Assembly (NCBI RefSeq): GCF_007746795.1
Contig: NZ_CP036343.1
Span: 5,555,357 to 5,619,356, forward strand
Length of the DNA stretch: 64,000 nucleotides
Direction of reading: 5' to 3'
Source of the DNA: Gimesia algae
GTDB taxonomy: Bacteria > Planctomycetota > Planctomycetia > Planctomycetales > Planctomycetaceae
Shown here: positions 24,804-33,256 of the stretch, piece by piece
How positions within the stretch are numbered: position 1 is the first letter of the stretch
Layout: each line of letters opens with the position of its first letter
Made by a program: the position numbers and the translations under genes
Notes under the pieces: model-generated
What the model was told of the DNA's origin: nothing
The model's database searches: none
What the model saw: the letters and a program-made list of their open reading frames with translations, nothing else

Positions 24804-25535
24804 ATGAAATTCAAATCGATTTTAATAGCCGTATTTTCGTTGAGCCTTGCTTGCCCTTTGACGGCTGCAGAACCGGAAAAAGCGACCAAAGAGAAAAAAC
24901 CGCAGGGATTACAGTTCGATGGTAAAACCAGTTACATCACCTTTCCTCACATCAATTTGGAAGATTACGGTGAATTTACGATCGAAGCCTGGGTCAAAGA
25001 CTGGTCGGGCCGGATCTGCTGTCAGGGAAAACAGGGAGATCCCGAAAACAGTATCTGGATCTCCATTCGTGCGAAAGGCCATTCCACTGGCTGGGAGAGT
25101 GACAACGGGATGAATCATTCTGTTCCCGTCGATCCCAATTCGATTGAAGGTTGGGACCATTTCGCGATGGTCTATTCCGAATTACAACAATCGCTTTACC
25201 TCAATGGAAAATTAATCCATCAGACCACGGCCCCCGCCCCTGGTCCTTTTGATGAAAGGCGGCTGTTCTTTCTGGGGGCACAGGAAAAATGGGAAGATAC
25301 GCAATCCAAACCAGCGGCCCTGTTCGGTAAAGGTATCATGCGGATGTTTCGTATCTCGAAAGTCGCCCGCTATGACAAAGAATTTGAACCTGAGGACAAC
25401 TTCAAATCCGATGCAGAAACGGTCGTACTCTTCGACTTTGCCAAACCAGATAATGATCTGCTGTACGATGCCTCTCCGAACAAAAATAACGGGATCATCT
25501 ACGATGTCAAATGGGTTGACCTCAAACAGGACTAG
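24804..25535 (+). CDS. Secreted LamG/concanavalin-A-like domain protein
   Basis: A 243-residue exported protein: signal peptide MKFKSI...LTAA (cleavage near residue 22), a short Lys/Glu-rich linker and then a single laminin-G-like/concanavalin-A jelly-roll domain. Typical strand motifs are present: LQFDGKTSYI, FTIEAWVKDW, WDHFAMVYS, LYLNGKLIHQ and MRMFRISKVARY. Such domains are very abundant in planctomycetes and bind carbohydrates or act as generic extracellular modules. No catalytic domain is attached. Its 3' end overlaps the decayed arsI-like pseudogene on the other strand by 14 bases. Confidence 0.85.
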   Translation: MKFKSILIAVFSLSLACPLTAAEPEKATKEKKPQGLQFDGKTSYITFPHINLEDYGEFTIEAWVKDWSGRICCQGKQGDPENSIWISIRAKGHSTGWESDNGMNHSVPVDPNSIEGWDHFAMVYSELQQSLYLNGKLIHQTTAPAPGPFDERRLFFLGAQEKWEDTQSKPAALFGKGIMRMFRISKVARYDKEFEPEDNFKSDAETVVLFDFAKPDNDLLYDASPNKNNGIIYDVKWVDLKQD

Positions 25536-26017
25536 CCCCAGAGCTTTTGTAGTCTTTCAGCGTCACCATTTCCGGGCCACAACAGCCTGACTGTGTATCA
25601 CGTTCATCCTTCGCGTCCGCTTCGAGAACCACAAAAACTTCCCCCTTTTGCCCCTCCGGGTCGACAGCTCAGACTTTGTCCGGGACTGTGTAGCAGCAGG
25701 TGGTTGTTTCTTCCGTAATAGTCTGGAGATTGGCAGCTTTAAACCGCTCAATCGCGGCGTGACCTTCGCCTACCGATTTAAACTGGATCCCGAAGTGAGC
25801 CGAGCCCCCTTCCACTTGAACTGCCTCATCCGCTTCACCGAGAGAGATTGAGGGAAGGATCCTGCGGTTCGTATCTGGCGTACCACGGACGTTCCTTACT
25901 CGGATTTTTACCCAACAGCACATTGGTAGAATTGTTTTGACTGTTCCAGATTGGCTACGGTCCAGGCAGTATGCACCCGAATTTTCCACGAAAATCGACA
26001 GTTGATTTTTGATTCAT
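25522..26017 (-). pseudogene. Decayed ArsI/CadI-like dioxygenase gene at the end of the ars operon
   Basis: Reading the minus strand from ATG 26017, fragments of an ArsI/CadI-type vicinal-oxygen-chelate protein appear in shifting frames: HTAWTVANLEQSKQFY, then GKNPSKERPWYARYEPQDP, then HFGIQFKS...TTTCCYTVPDKV, then AVDPEG and VFVVLEAD...GCCGPEM. At least three frameshifts (near 25980, 25912 and 25840) and one TGA (25669-25671, at an expected Trp) break it. Intact ArsI cleaves the carbon-arsenic bond of organoarsenicals; CadI is its cadmium-induced relative. The metal-binding TTCCY segment is intact, so the decay looks recent. It follows arsC by 25 bases. Confidence 0.8.
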
Positions 26018-26042
26018 TTTATTCTCCTTCTCTTCTGAATCT

Positions 26043-26453
26043 TCAGGCATGCAGATAGTTCTGAATTTTGGTTTTAATTTCATCCCGTACGCGGCGAAAT
26101 GTTTTCATTTTCTCTTCATCTGATCCCGTTGCATCCGCAGGGTCATCGAAGGGCCAATGCAGTGTCTGGGTAGCGCCTGAAAATACGGGACACGATTCCT
26201 TCGCGTTATCACAAACCGTGACCACCAGATCAAACTGCTGATCGGTGAACTGGTCGAGGTGCTTACTTGTGTTCTCGGACAAATCAATGTCCAGTTCACG
26301 CATGGCTTCGATCGCCAGTGGATGTACGTAACCGGAGGGATTCGAACCGGCCGATTCCGCCTGCCATTCACCTGCTCCCAGGTTTTCCCAGAGTTCTTCC
26401 GCCATCTGCGACCGACAGGAGTTACCCGTACATAATACTAATACACGTTTCAT
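26043..26453 (-). CDS. arsC: Arsenate reductase, LMW-phosphatase type (ArsC)
   Basis: A 136-residue thioredoxin-coupled arsenate reductase. The phosphatase P-loop is Cys8-TGNSC-Arg14, and the redox pair Cys81/Cys88 lies in VCDNAKESCP, the three-cysteine arrangement of the Staphylococcus-type enzyme; WPFDDPADATG holds the general-acid Asp. It reduces arsenate to arsenite for export by the ACR3 pump encoded upstream in the operon. It is the second ArsC-like gene of the operon. Confidence 0.9.
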   Translation of the reverse strand: MKRVLVLCTGNSCRSQMAEELWENLGAGEWQAESAGSNPSGYVHPLAIEAMRELDIDLSENTSKHLDQFTDQQFDLVVTVCDNAKESCPVFSGATQTLHWPFDDPADATGSDEEKMKTFRRVRDEIKTKIQNYLHA

Positions 26454-26502
26454 TTCTTAAAGATCCTTTCATAGATTGACTCATTGACTGGCTATCGCAG
26501 AT

Positions 26503-26602
26503 TCTAGAGCGCATCACATTTAACCATAGCGTCTCACAATCAATTATACTCGGTCCAAATGGCCCTGGAGACGCTACAGTAAAACTGGACACAGTCTAGA
26601 GC
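26503..26602 (-). repeat. Dispersed imperfect palindromic element, copy B
   Basis: A 100-base element bounded on both sides by TCTAGAGC (26503-26510 and 26595-26602). Internal inverted arms are TAGCGTCTC (26527-26535) and GAGACGCTA (26568-26576), 32 bases apart. It matches copies A and C over most of its length. It lies between the small Cys protein and arsC and provides the last 20 codons and stop of the former, so it appears to have inserted into or replaced the 3' end of that gene. It encodes nothing of its own. Confidence 0.85.
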
Positions 26603-26839
26603 AATTTTAGCCAGGCTCAGTTTATAACAACTTTCATAATCAGCACAGAGCTGACACACTTTCCATTGATCAATATCAACTTCAATGGACCGACTGGTGC
26701 AGACAGGAAGGACTCCCCCTTCAGGTTTTTCCACTCGGACTGTAAAGACCTGGCCTGTGTTCGCGACGTTATCGTTCAAATGCAGAGTGTCGGGAAACAT
26801 GCTTCCATAACAGTATTTTTGCTCTTCATTCATATTCAT
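26540..26839 (-). CDS. Small cysteine-containing protein of ars operons
   Basis: A 99-residue protein between ACR3 and arsC. The core (KYCYGSMFPD, GQVFTVRVE, VCQLCADYESCYKLSLAKIAL) resembles a small protein often found next to ACR3 in planctomycetes, with Cys at CQLC and ESCY that could bind metal or arsenite. Function is not established. The final 20 residues are encoded by dispersed repeat B, so the native C-terminus has been replaced. ATG 26839 lies one base after the ACR3 stop; GTG 26848 and ATG 26833 are alternatives. Confidence 0.6.
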   Translation of the reverse strand: MNMNEEQKYCYGSMFPDTLHLNDNVANTGQVFTVRVEKPEGGVLPVCTSRSIEVDIDQWKVCQLCADYESCYKLSLAKIALDCVQFYCSVSRAIWTEYN

Positions 26840-26840
26840 T

Positions 26841-28085
26841 TCATTCACTCACAGAATTAGTCGTCGCTGATTTTAACGCGGCTGGATCGGAGTCCGTCTG
26901 ATGTGGAAACCAGTTTTGAGTTCTGACACAGAATTTCACCAGCATCAACATTAAGGGGACTTCGATTAACACTCCCACCACCGTTGCCAGAGCTGCTCCT
27001 GACGAGAGTCCATACAACATGGTTGCTGTAGCTATGGCGACTTCAAAGTGATTCGAAGCACCGATCATAGCCGTGGGTGCGGCACTTTCATAAGTCAGCC
27101 CCAGCATTTTTGAAAGCAGATATCCCAACGCAAAAATGACGATGGTCTGGATCAACAGCGGGATGGCAATCCAGAGTATTGTCATGGGATTGCTGAGAAT
27201 GGTCTCCCCTTTGAACGAGAACAGTAGTATCAATGTGACTAACAAAGCGGTAATCGTGACGGGTGTCAGCACATGGAGAAATTTTTCACGAAACCAGGTC
27301 TCTCCTTTACTGGCAATCAGCCACTTACGGGAAAAGAATCCTGCCACGAGAGGTAGTGCGACATAGACACCAATGGAAAGCAGTAATGCCTGCCAGGGAA
27401 CGGGCAGTTTGCCAACGCCGAGCAGATACCCTCCCAGCAGTCCATAGAGCACCAGCATGGTTAATGAGTTGATGGCGACCATGACCAGCGTATGACCATC
27501 ATTGCCTTTCGCCAGGAACCCCCAGACCAGTACCATCGCGGTACAGGGAGCAATTCCCAGCAGAATACAACCTGCCAGATAACTTCTCCAGAGTGGGACT
27601 TCGAGCATCTTGATTCCTTCAACCAGCACGACTTTGCCTGCACCATATTCAGCCCCGACAGCAAGATCTGCTCCAAAGGGCATTTTTACATAGTCCACAG
27701 CTTCCGGGCCGATAAACGTCAGAAACAGGGTTCCCAGAAAAAAGCTGGCGATGGCATACATGGTGAATGGTTTGATGCCCCAGTTGATCAACAGGGTCAG
27801 TCCGACAGGACGAATTGACTTACCGGCTTTCAGAACTTCAGCAAAATCAATTTTCACCATGATGGGATACATCATGAAAAACAGGCAGACCGCGATTGGT
27901 ATCGAAATAACAGGCGCATCATTGACATAGATTGCCATACCATCCAGTGTCTGAGCCACGCCCGGAGCGACCTTGCCTAATACAATCCCGGCAATGATAC
28001 ATAGCCCGACCCATAAAGTCAGATAACGTTCAAAGAGACTCATGCTTTTGGTCTCAATTGCCGGGCATTCACTGGCACTACTCAT
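26841..28085 (-). CDS. arsB: ACR3-family arsenite efflux transporter
   Basis: A 414-residue membrane protein with ten hydrophobic helices, of the ACR3 (BASS superfamily) arsenite permeases. The essential Cys of helix 4 is at 181 in [12 protein letters not shown], and the conserved Glu lies in [13 protein letters not shown] near residue 350. It exports arsenite (and perhaps antimonite) using the proton motive force. It is preceded by one arsC-type gene (26 bases) and followed by the small Cys protein and a second arsC. The symbol arsB is used in many annotations for both pump types; acr3 is equally valid. Confidence 0.92.
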   Translation of the reverse strand: MSSASECPAIETKSMSLFERYLTLWVGLCIIAGIVLGKVAPGVAQTLDGMAIYVNDAPVISIPIAVCLFFMMYPIMVKIDFAEVLKAGKSIRPVGLTLLINWGIKPFTMYAIASFFLGTLFLTFIGPEAVDYVKMPFGADLAVGAEYGAGKVVLVEGIKMLEVPLWRSYLAGCILLGIAPCTAMVLVWGFLAKGNDGHTLVMVAINSLTMLVLYGLLGGYLLGVGKLPVPWQALLLSIGVYVALPLVAGFFSRKWLIASKGETWFREKFLHVLTPVTITALLVTLILLFSFKGETILSNPMTILWIAIPLLIQTIVIFALGYLLSKMLGLTYESAAPTAMIGASNHFEVAIATATMLYGLSSGAALATVVGVLIEVPLMLMLVKFCVRTQNWFPHQTDSDPAALKSATTNSVSE

Positions 28086-28110
28086 CGTCGTGTTACTCCT
28101 TGATCTCGAA

Positions 28111-28557
28111 TTAATTTTCCGTTTCGGAATCGATTCTATTTTCTGTAATCCAGTCCAGTATCCGTGCTTCTATCTGATCTCTCACAAACCGGAATTTCAT
28201 AAGTTGCTCCAGTTCGTCGCCGGTAAAATCAACCGGGTCTTCTAAATTCCAGGATTCTGACTGGAGTGAAAAAGGCCATACGTGGGGACAGGATTCCTCT
28301 GCTTTCTCACACCCAAATATCACCCATTTGGGACTTGTTTTTCCTAGATATTGATTGAGGGATTTCGACTGGTGTCCTGAAATATCGATCCCAGTCTCTT
28401 TCATTACCTGAATCGTGAGAGGATGGACCCCCTGGGGATTTAATCCAGCACTATGTGCATCATATTTATTTCCTGCATGTTGCCTCAAAAATGCTTCTGC
28501 CATCTGACTGCGAGCAGAATTTCCAGTGCAGAGAAACAAAACCATCGGTTTACCCAT
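28111..28557 (-). CDS. LMW-phosphatase-type arsenate reductase-like protein
   Basis: A 148-residue protein with the P-loop Cys10-TGNSA-Arg16 and the redox pair Cys83/Cys90 in [11 protein letters not shown], as in thioredoxin-type arsenate reductases. The acid loop is LEDPVDFTG. It differs strongly from the second ArsC of this operon, so the two are old paralogues or of different origin. ATG 28557 is chosen over the longer frame because AAAAGGAAC lies just upstream and the P-loop then falls at the usual position. It precedes ACR3 by 25 bases. Confidence 0.85.
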   Translation of the reverse strand: MGKPMVLFLCTGNSARSQMAEAFLRQHAGNKYDAHSAGLNPQGVHPLTIQVMKETGIDISGHQSKSLNQYLGKTSPKWVIFGCEKAEESCPHVWPFSLQSESWNLEDPVDFTGDELEQLMKFRFVRDQIEARILDWITENRIDSETEN

Positions 28558-28621
28558 CGATGTTCCTTTTAAAATAAAATGTCCAGGAAGACTCCAGTCA
28601 GCCGCTTGCATCTACCCTGCC

Positions 28622-29014
28622 TTACCAGAGAGAGATGCTATAAACAGCATGAACCTTTCCTTCTACCTCATCAGTAATCAGCTTAATATCATGTATTTCC
28701 GAGTGAAACGTTTTTCGTAATTCAATCTGATTTTCCGTTTCTGAAAGGATCCGGTATGTGCCCCCAAGCTGATTAAGTAGCCAGTCGCGATACGCTTTCC
28801 AGGTCAGATTTGTTTCGATGGTCCATTCTGCTGTTCTGCTCCATTCAGTTTCAGTAACTCCAGGTACTGTCGCGTTTGAATCTGGTGGCATTATTAATTG
28901 GTAAGTCTGGTTCAGTGCCTGATTGAAACTGTTTTGATCGTGTTCCGATGTCATCAGAAACAATAACAGACACAAAATCAGGACTGAAATAATCAACAGG
29001 CTGAATCGACGCAT
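28622..29014 (-). CDS. Small membrane-anchored protein at the head of the ars operon
   Basis: A 130-residue protein with one N-terminal hydrophobic helix (about 5-22) and a periplasmic domain of about 105 residues with several Trp/Tyr and no Cys. No family recognised. It is the first gene after arsR; a copy of the ArsR box (29061-29076) lies 47 bases upstream of its start, so it is probably induced with the arsenic genes. AAAAGGAA precedes its ATG. A role in periplasmic arsenic handling is only suggested by position. Confidence 0.6.
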   Translation of the reverse strand: MRRFSLLIISVLILCLLLFLMTSEHDQNSFNQALNQTYQLIMPPDSNATVPGVTETEWSRTAEWTIETNLTWKAYRDWLLNQLGGTYRILSETENQIELRKTFHSEIHDIKLITDEVEGKVHAVYSISLW

Positions 29015-29060
29015 GGATCAGCGATTCCTTTTCTCATCGGCACACCTGATATATTCCATA

Positions 29061-29076
29061 ATGGCAATTTAGCCAT
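29061..29076 (-). promoter_or_regulatory. ArsR box 2, upstream of the ars structural genes
   Basis: ATGGC-AATTTA-GCCAT, the same 16-bp interrupted palindrome as the one over the arsR start, lies between arsR and the next gene of the operon. It suggests a second, internal ArsR-controlled promoter. The sequence match is direct; binding is inferred. Confidence 0.7.
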
Positions 29077-29092
29077 ATTTAAATTAAAAAAA

Positions 29093-29413
29093 TTATTTCG
29101 CTGACTGTTTACGACCTTCCAGATCGTTGAGGAGCACCGTTTCCATACAGGAGAAGAAACCATCCAGGCAGCCACACGTAACACGGTAGTAGCTGAGGGT
29201 CCCCTCTTTGCGAGAACCAACCAGTCCGACTTCCTTGAGAATCGAGAGATGCTTGGAAACCGTGGATTGATCTGCTCCCACTTTCTCCGAGATATCGTTT
29301 ACGCACATCTCCTGCTTCTGCAGAAGGTCCAGCATCTGCAGTCGACTGGGATGCGCCATCGCTTTCGCAATTTTAGCACGCGCTTCATATTGTTCCCGCG
29401 TTTTTTCCTTCAT
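29093..29413 (-). CDS. arsR: ArsR/SmtB family metalloregulator of the ars operon
   Basis: A 106-residue winged-helix repressor. The recognition helix is in ADQSTVSKHLSILKEVGLV (48-66). Candidate arsenite ligands are Cys37 in the alpha-3 segment and Cys80, Cys82 and Cys89 in the C-terminal CGCLDGFFSC. Release of the DNA on arsenite binding would induce the operon. Its own start codon lies within an operator palindrome (29412-29427) with a strong promoter just upstream, so it is autoregulated and its mRNA is nearly leaderless; no ribosome binding site is seen. Confidence 0.9.
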   Translation of the reverse strand: MKEKTREQYEARAKIAKAMAHPSRLQMLDLLQKQEMCVNDISEKVGADQSTVSKHLSILKEVGLVGSRKEGTLSYYRVTCGCLDGFFSCMETVLLNDLEGRKQSAK

Positions 29414-29454
29414 GGCAATATCGCCATATTAGCATTCGCCATTCATCAGAGCAA
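29412..29454 (-). promoter_or_regulatory. arsR promoter with ArsR box 1
   Basis: On the minus strand, TTGCTC (29454-29449), a 17-base spacer and TAATAT (29431-29426) form a good sigma-70 promoter. The palindrome ATGGC-AATATC-GCCAT (29412-29427) begins in the -10 element and runs to the arsR start codon (29413). Transcription would begin about six bases before the ATG. The box matches the second one at 29061-29076 in both half-sites. Confidence 0.75.
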
Positions 29455-29679
29455 GTCTGAGTTGTGAAAACCTGGATCTTCACGAACAAAATAATTAACT
29501 GGAATGAAGCAAATATTGAGGAAGTCTAGCGCCTTTTTGGGTGTATATTTTTCCAACCTCCAATACAGGACATTTTCATCCAATTTAGAAGCTGTATACT
29601 CACTTACTCTCTAGATCGTAATATCCTGTTTACCAAATAAAAGCTGATTTTCAACTTCAATCCACTGAAAGGAAGAAAC

Positions 29680-30222
29680 ATGTTACGAATTGTGACTGCG
29701 CTTGGCACAATGGTTTTACTTTACACATTCGTGGGAAGTGGCTTTGTGGCAGCTGACCCGCCTGCCAAACAGAGAGAGACAGCTCCCAGTGAAGCCGCTC
29801 TCAAACGAACCCGAAAAATGGTTAACATGCTCGATGAAATCTATAAAACGGCCATCGTGTTAATTACCGACAAATATGTGAATGATGACGATGATTTTCC
29901 GGCAGGTAGCGCATTCGTAGCGCTCTTCAAATCCATGGATCAAAAAGGTTACCACAAAGTACGTCTGATCGATCTGACCGGCGAACCGTTTGAAGAAGCG
30001 AACGTCGCAGAAGATGAATTCGAGAAAGAAGGCGGAAAGCAATTGAAATCTGGTAAAGCCTATGTCGAGAAGATCGTTTACAAAAAAGGCAAACCTTACC
30101 TGCGTGCGATGACTCCTGTTCCCGTTGTCATGCAGAAATGTGTCATGTGCCATCCCCATTATGCGGATGTTAAGAAAGGCGTTCCCATCGGCGCCATGAC
30201 CTACACCGTTCCCATCGATTAG
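29680..30222 (+). CDS. Exported haem-binding DUF3365 (Tll0287-like) protein
   Basis: A 180-residue protein: signal peptide to about residue 25, then a Tll0287-like/DUF3365 domain with a c-type haem motif CVMCH (154-158) followed by HPHYADVKKG. In the known Tll0287 structure a PAS-like fold holds one haem with unusual ligation. It is followed by a quinol-type NO reductase gene 53 bases downstream, so it may sense NO or redox state or feed electrons for that system. The acidic NDDDD stretch near residue 68 is notable. Its own promoter region lies between it and divergent arsR. Confidence 0.8.
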   Translation: MLRIVTALGTMVLLYTFVGSGFVAADPPAKQRETAPSEAALKRTRKMVNMLDEIYKTAIVLITDKYVNDDDDFPAGSAFVALFKSMDQKGYHKVRLIDLTGEPFEEANVAEDEFEKEGGKQLKSGKAYVEKIVYKKGKPYLRAMTPVPVVMQKCVMCHPHYADVKKGVPIGAMTYTVPID

Positions 30223-30275
30223 CTCAGTCTTAGATTGTGTATTAAGCCCCCTCATTTTCAAGAGAGCTGACAACT

Positions 30276-32501
30276 GTGAAAAAACTCTGGTTTGCTTTTA
30301 CCTGCGTGATGGGTTTTTCGTTTCTGGTTCTCGGCTGGATCGGAACGCGCATCTACCAGGAGATGCCTCCGATTCCTGAACGAGTTGTAACAACCGATGG
30401 TCAATCTCTGATCAAGCCCAACGAGGTCTCAGCCGGCCAGAATGTGTGGCAATCTCTGGGGGGTATGGAAGTCGGTTCAGTCTGGGGGCACGGCAGCTAT
30501 GTTGCTCCCGACTGGACGGCTGACTGGCTGCATCGCGAAGCGGTATTCATTCTCAATGAATGGTCCCAGGCTGACTATGAAAATGAATTCGAGAACCTGT
30601 CTGTCGAACAACAGGCCCAGTTGACGGCCCGTTTAACACAATTAATGCGTACAAATACTTTTGATCCCACTAGCGGTACCGTCACAGTTGCTCCCGTACG
30701 TGCCCGCGCTTTTGAATCCAATCTCAAGCATTACACAGATGTCTTTTCAGCCGGACAGCCCGATTATGCGATCCCGGCAGGCGCGGTGACTGACCCGGAT
30801 CGACTGCATAAGCTATCTGCGTTTTTCTTCTGGACCTCCTGGACAGCTGCGACAAATCGCGCGGACGAACAGATCAGTTTTACGAATAACTGGCCTCATG
30901 AACCGCTAGTCGGTAATCGGCCCACAGGCGATACCATTGTCTGGACTGGCGTGAGCATCATTATGCTGCTCGCAGGCATTTCCGCACTGGCCTCCTGGTA
31001 TGCATCGAAGCGGGAGGAAACAGAACCAGAGTTAAACATCCCCGAATCTGATCCACTGGCGCTCTGGGAAGCCACCCCCTCGCAACGGGCGACAATTAAA
31101 TATTTCTGGATCGTTTCTGCCTTAATTCTCGTGCAGATGCTTCTAGGCGTGATCACAGCCCACTTCGGGGTGGAAGGGGATGGATTTTATGGTTTCCCGC
31201 TGTCCGACTGGTTACCCTACAGTGTGACCCGTACCTGGCACATTCAAATTGGTCTGTTCTGGATTGCCACGGCCTGGCTGGCAGCAGGACTGTTTATTGG
31301 ACCATTGGTGAGTAACCATGAACCAAAGGGGCAGACAGTGGGCATCAATATTCTGTTTGGTGCTTTATTAATTGTCGTATTTGGTTCGTTGGCTGGCGAA
31401 TGGCTCAGTATCCACAACAAGATGACTGACACGGTTTCATTTTATTTTGGTCATCAGGGTTATGAATATGTCGATCTGGGACGCGTCTGGCAGATCGGGT
31501 TAATGATCGGACTCCTGCTCTGGCTGGGGCTTATGATTCGTGCCCTGCTCCCGGCACTCAAGCAGTCCGGTCAACAAAGACATCTCGTCGCGCTGTTAAC
31601 TGTGGCATCCGGTGCCATTGCGTTGTTCTATGGTGCCGGCCTGACCTGGGGACAGCACTCCCACTTGTCAATGGTTGAATATTGGCGCTGGTGGGTAGTG
31701 CATTTATGGGTGGAAGGTTTTTTTGAAGTCTTTGCCACAACCGTCATCGCCTTCACTTTTATGAGACTGAATCTGATTCGTCCTCAGGTCGCCGCGGGTG
31801 CAGCACTGTTGTCTGCAACGATTTTCCTGTCTGGCGGGATCATCGGTACCTGCCATCATCTCTATTTTTCCGGAACCCCCACCGTGGCACTGGTCTGGGG
31901 ATCGGTCTTCAGTGCACTGGAAGTTGTGCCCCTGGTCCTGGTGGGCTTCGATGCGATGGAGGACTTAAGGCGTTCGAGATCGTCACGGTGGGTGCAGAAA
32001 TATAAATGGCCCATCTACTTTTTTATCGCTGTTGCCTTCTGGAACATGATTGGCGCGGGACTGTTTGGATTTATGATCAATCCCCCCATCGCCTTATATT
32101 ATATGCAGGGGCTCAACACGACACCGCTGCATGGACACGCCGCACTGTTTGGTGTATACGGTATGCTGGGCATCGGGTTAATGTTGCTCTGTCTGCGAGT
32201 ACTGATTCCCGGCAAGGAATGGAAAGAAGGTGCACTGCGGTTTTCATTCTGGTCGTTAAATATCGGACTGATGGCGATATGTCTGTTAAGTCTGCTGCCC
32301 GTTGGTCTGCTGCAGACCAAAGCTTCAGTGGAACATGGTTACTGGTTCGCCCGCAGCAGTGAATTCATGCAAAGCGATCTGATGCAGGTTCTCCGCTGGA
32401 TGCGTGTCCCCGGCGATACGATCTTTTTCCTGGGCGCGGTCGCATTGGTCATTTTTATTGCTGGCCTGAAAACAGGTCATTCATTCAGGAGTACAGAATA
32501 A
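30276..32501 (+). CDS. norB: Quinol-dependent nitric oxide reductase (qNOR, large NorB-type)
   Basis: A 741-residue membrane protein with about 14 helices: the first with a 200-residue periplasmic domain typical of single-subunit qNOR, then the haem-copper-oxidase-like core. The non-haem iron and haem ligands are in GQHSHLSMVEYWRWWVVHLWVEG (about 459-480), the CHH pair near 525 and HGHAALFG near 617. It reduces 2 NO to N2O with quinol electrons. The lack of a separate NorC gene agrees with qNOR. It is preceded by the Tll0287-like gene and overlaps the cupin gene start (TAATG), so the three form an operon for NO detoxification or respiration. Confidence 0.92.
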   Translation: MKKLWFAFTCVMGFSFLVLGWIGTRIYQEMPPIPERVVTTDGQSLIKPNEVSAGQNVWQSLGGMEVGSVWGHGSYVAPDWTADWLHREAVFILNEWSQADYENEFENLSVEQQAQLTARLTQLMRTNTFDPTSGTVTVAPVRARAFESNLKHYTDVFSAGQPDYAIPAGAVTDPDRLHKLSAFFFWTSWTAATNRADEQISFTNNWPHEPLVGNRPTGDTIVWTGVSIIMLLAGISALASWYASKREETEPELNIPESDPLALWEATPSQRATIKYFWIVSALILVQMLLGVITAHFGVEGDGFYGFPLSDWLPYSVTRTWHIQIGLFWIATAWLAAGLFIGPLVSNHEPKGQTVGINILFGALLIVVFGSLAGEWLSIHNKMTDTVSFYFGHQGYEYVDLGRVWQIGLMIGLLLWLGLMIRALLPALKQSGQQRHLVALLTVASGAIALFYGAGLTWGQHSHLSMVEYWRWWVVHLWVEGFFEVFATTVIAFTFMRLNLIRPQVAAGAALLSATIFLSGGIIGTCHHLYFSGTPTVALVWGSVFSALEVVPLVLVGFDAMEDLRRSRSSRWVQKYKWPIYFFIAVAFWNMIGAGLFGFMINPPIALYYMQGLNTTPLHGHAALFGVYGMLGIGLMLLCLRVLIPGKEWKEGALRFSFWSLNIGLMAICLLSLLPVGLLQTKASVEHGYWFARSSEFMQSDLMQVLRWMRVPGDTIFFLGAVALVIFIAGLKTGHSFRSTE

Positions 32502-32833
32502 TGTCGATTCCTCATAGTCAACCTGGAGAACTGGTGAATGTCCAACCTTTGGGTGATGCGTTGACCAGTCAGAAAACATATACCATTTCCAAGACAGACG
32601 ACCTGGAACTGATCCGCCTGATTCTTCCCGCGGGCAAAATCATCCCTACACACAGAACACCAGGTCAGATCACGGTACAATGTATCGAAGGCCAGGTACT
32701 TTTTTCTACCATGGGTCAGGAACTGAATCTGGAAGCAGGTCAGTTGCTGTTTCTGCTTCCAGGAGTACCACACTCCGTACAGGCAGTGACAGACTCCTCA
32801 CTCTTACTGACGTTGGTCCTGCAGCATAAATAG
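32501..32833 (+). CDS. Cupin-domain protein of the nor operon
   Basis: A 110-residue single-domain cupin. Recognisable strands are LPAGKIIPTHRTPGQITVQCIEG and LEAGQLLFLLPGVPHSVQA, with the second-motif His retained and one of the first-motif His at HR. Its ATG overlaps the qNOR stop (TAATG), a strong sign of coupling. Small cupins next to NO-reductase genes have been noted in several bacteria; a role in NO sensing or in protecting the reductase is possible but unproven. Confidence 0.8.
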   Translation: MSIPHSQPGELVNVQPLGDALTSQKTYTISKTDDLELIRLILPAGKIIPTHRTPGQITVQCIEGQVLFSTMGQELNLEAGQLLFLLPGVPHSVQAVTDSSLLLTLVLQHK

Positions 32834-32869
32834 CAGGCAGAGAGCAGAAAGCTCGCAAAAGTTTCCGGA

Positions 32870-33229
32870 TTAAGAGAGCTGTTTTACCAGAAATTTTTTC
32901 AGGATCGGAACATGGCTGTGTTCGACATCCTTGACGGCTGTCAGCAGTGTGAATTTTGATACTTCTATCTTCTTGATGATTCCCTGGATCTCAGTAAGAT
33001 TTGATTCTAACTCGCTCCTGTACCGACGGGAAAATTCTTGATAGTCACGCGTTTCTGCGTGAAACCATTTCCGCAATTCGGTGGAAGGTGCCAGCTCTTT
33101 GGCCCACAGATCAATGTGGGCATCCGCTTTTGCCACGCCGCGCGGCCAGAGTCGATCAGCAAGAATCCGATAGCCATCACTTTCGACTGGTTCTTCATAA
33201 ATGCGTTTGATCTGAATTTTCGCAGGCAT
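32870..33229 (-). CDS. DUF488 family protein
   Basis: A 119-residue protein of DUF488, with the family signature RIYEEPVESDGYRILADRLWPRG near the N-terminus, DLWAKELAPS in the middle and a C-terminal TLLTAVKD strand. No activity is established; a relation to nitrile/heavy-metal stress genes is often seen. ATG 33229 is favoured over GTG 33241. It follows a small ArsR-type regulator gene by 27 bases on the same strand, so it is likely its target. Confidence 0.85.
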   Translation of the reverse strand: MPAKIQIKRIYEEPVESDGYRILADRLWPRGVAKADAHIDLWAKELAPSTELRKWFHAETRDYQEFSRRYRSELESNLTEIQGIIKKIEVSKFTLLTAVKDVEHSHVPILKKFLVKQLS

Positions 33230-33256
33230 GAACTGGACCACTGTCTCAAAATGCGC

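Noticed and set aside
25563-25989. Two short minus-strand ORFs as separate genes
   Set aside because: Together with other frames they read as pieces of one ArsI/CadI-like protein, so they are annotated as a single pseudogene.
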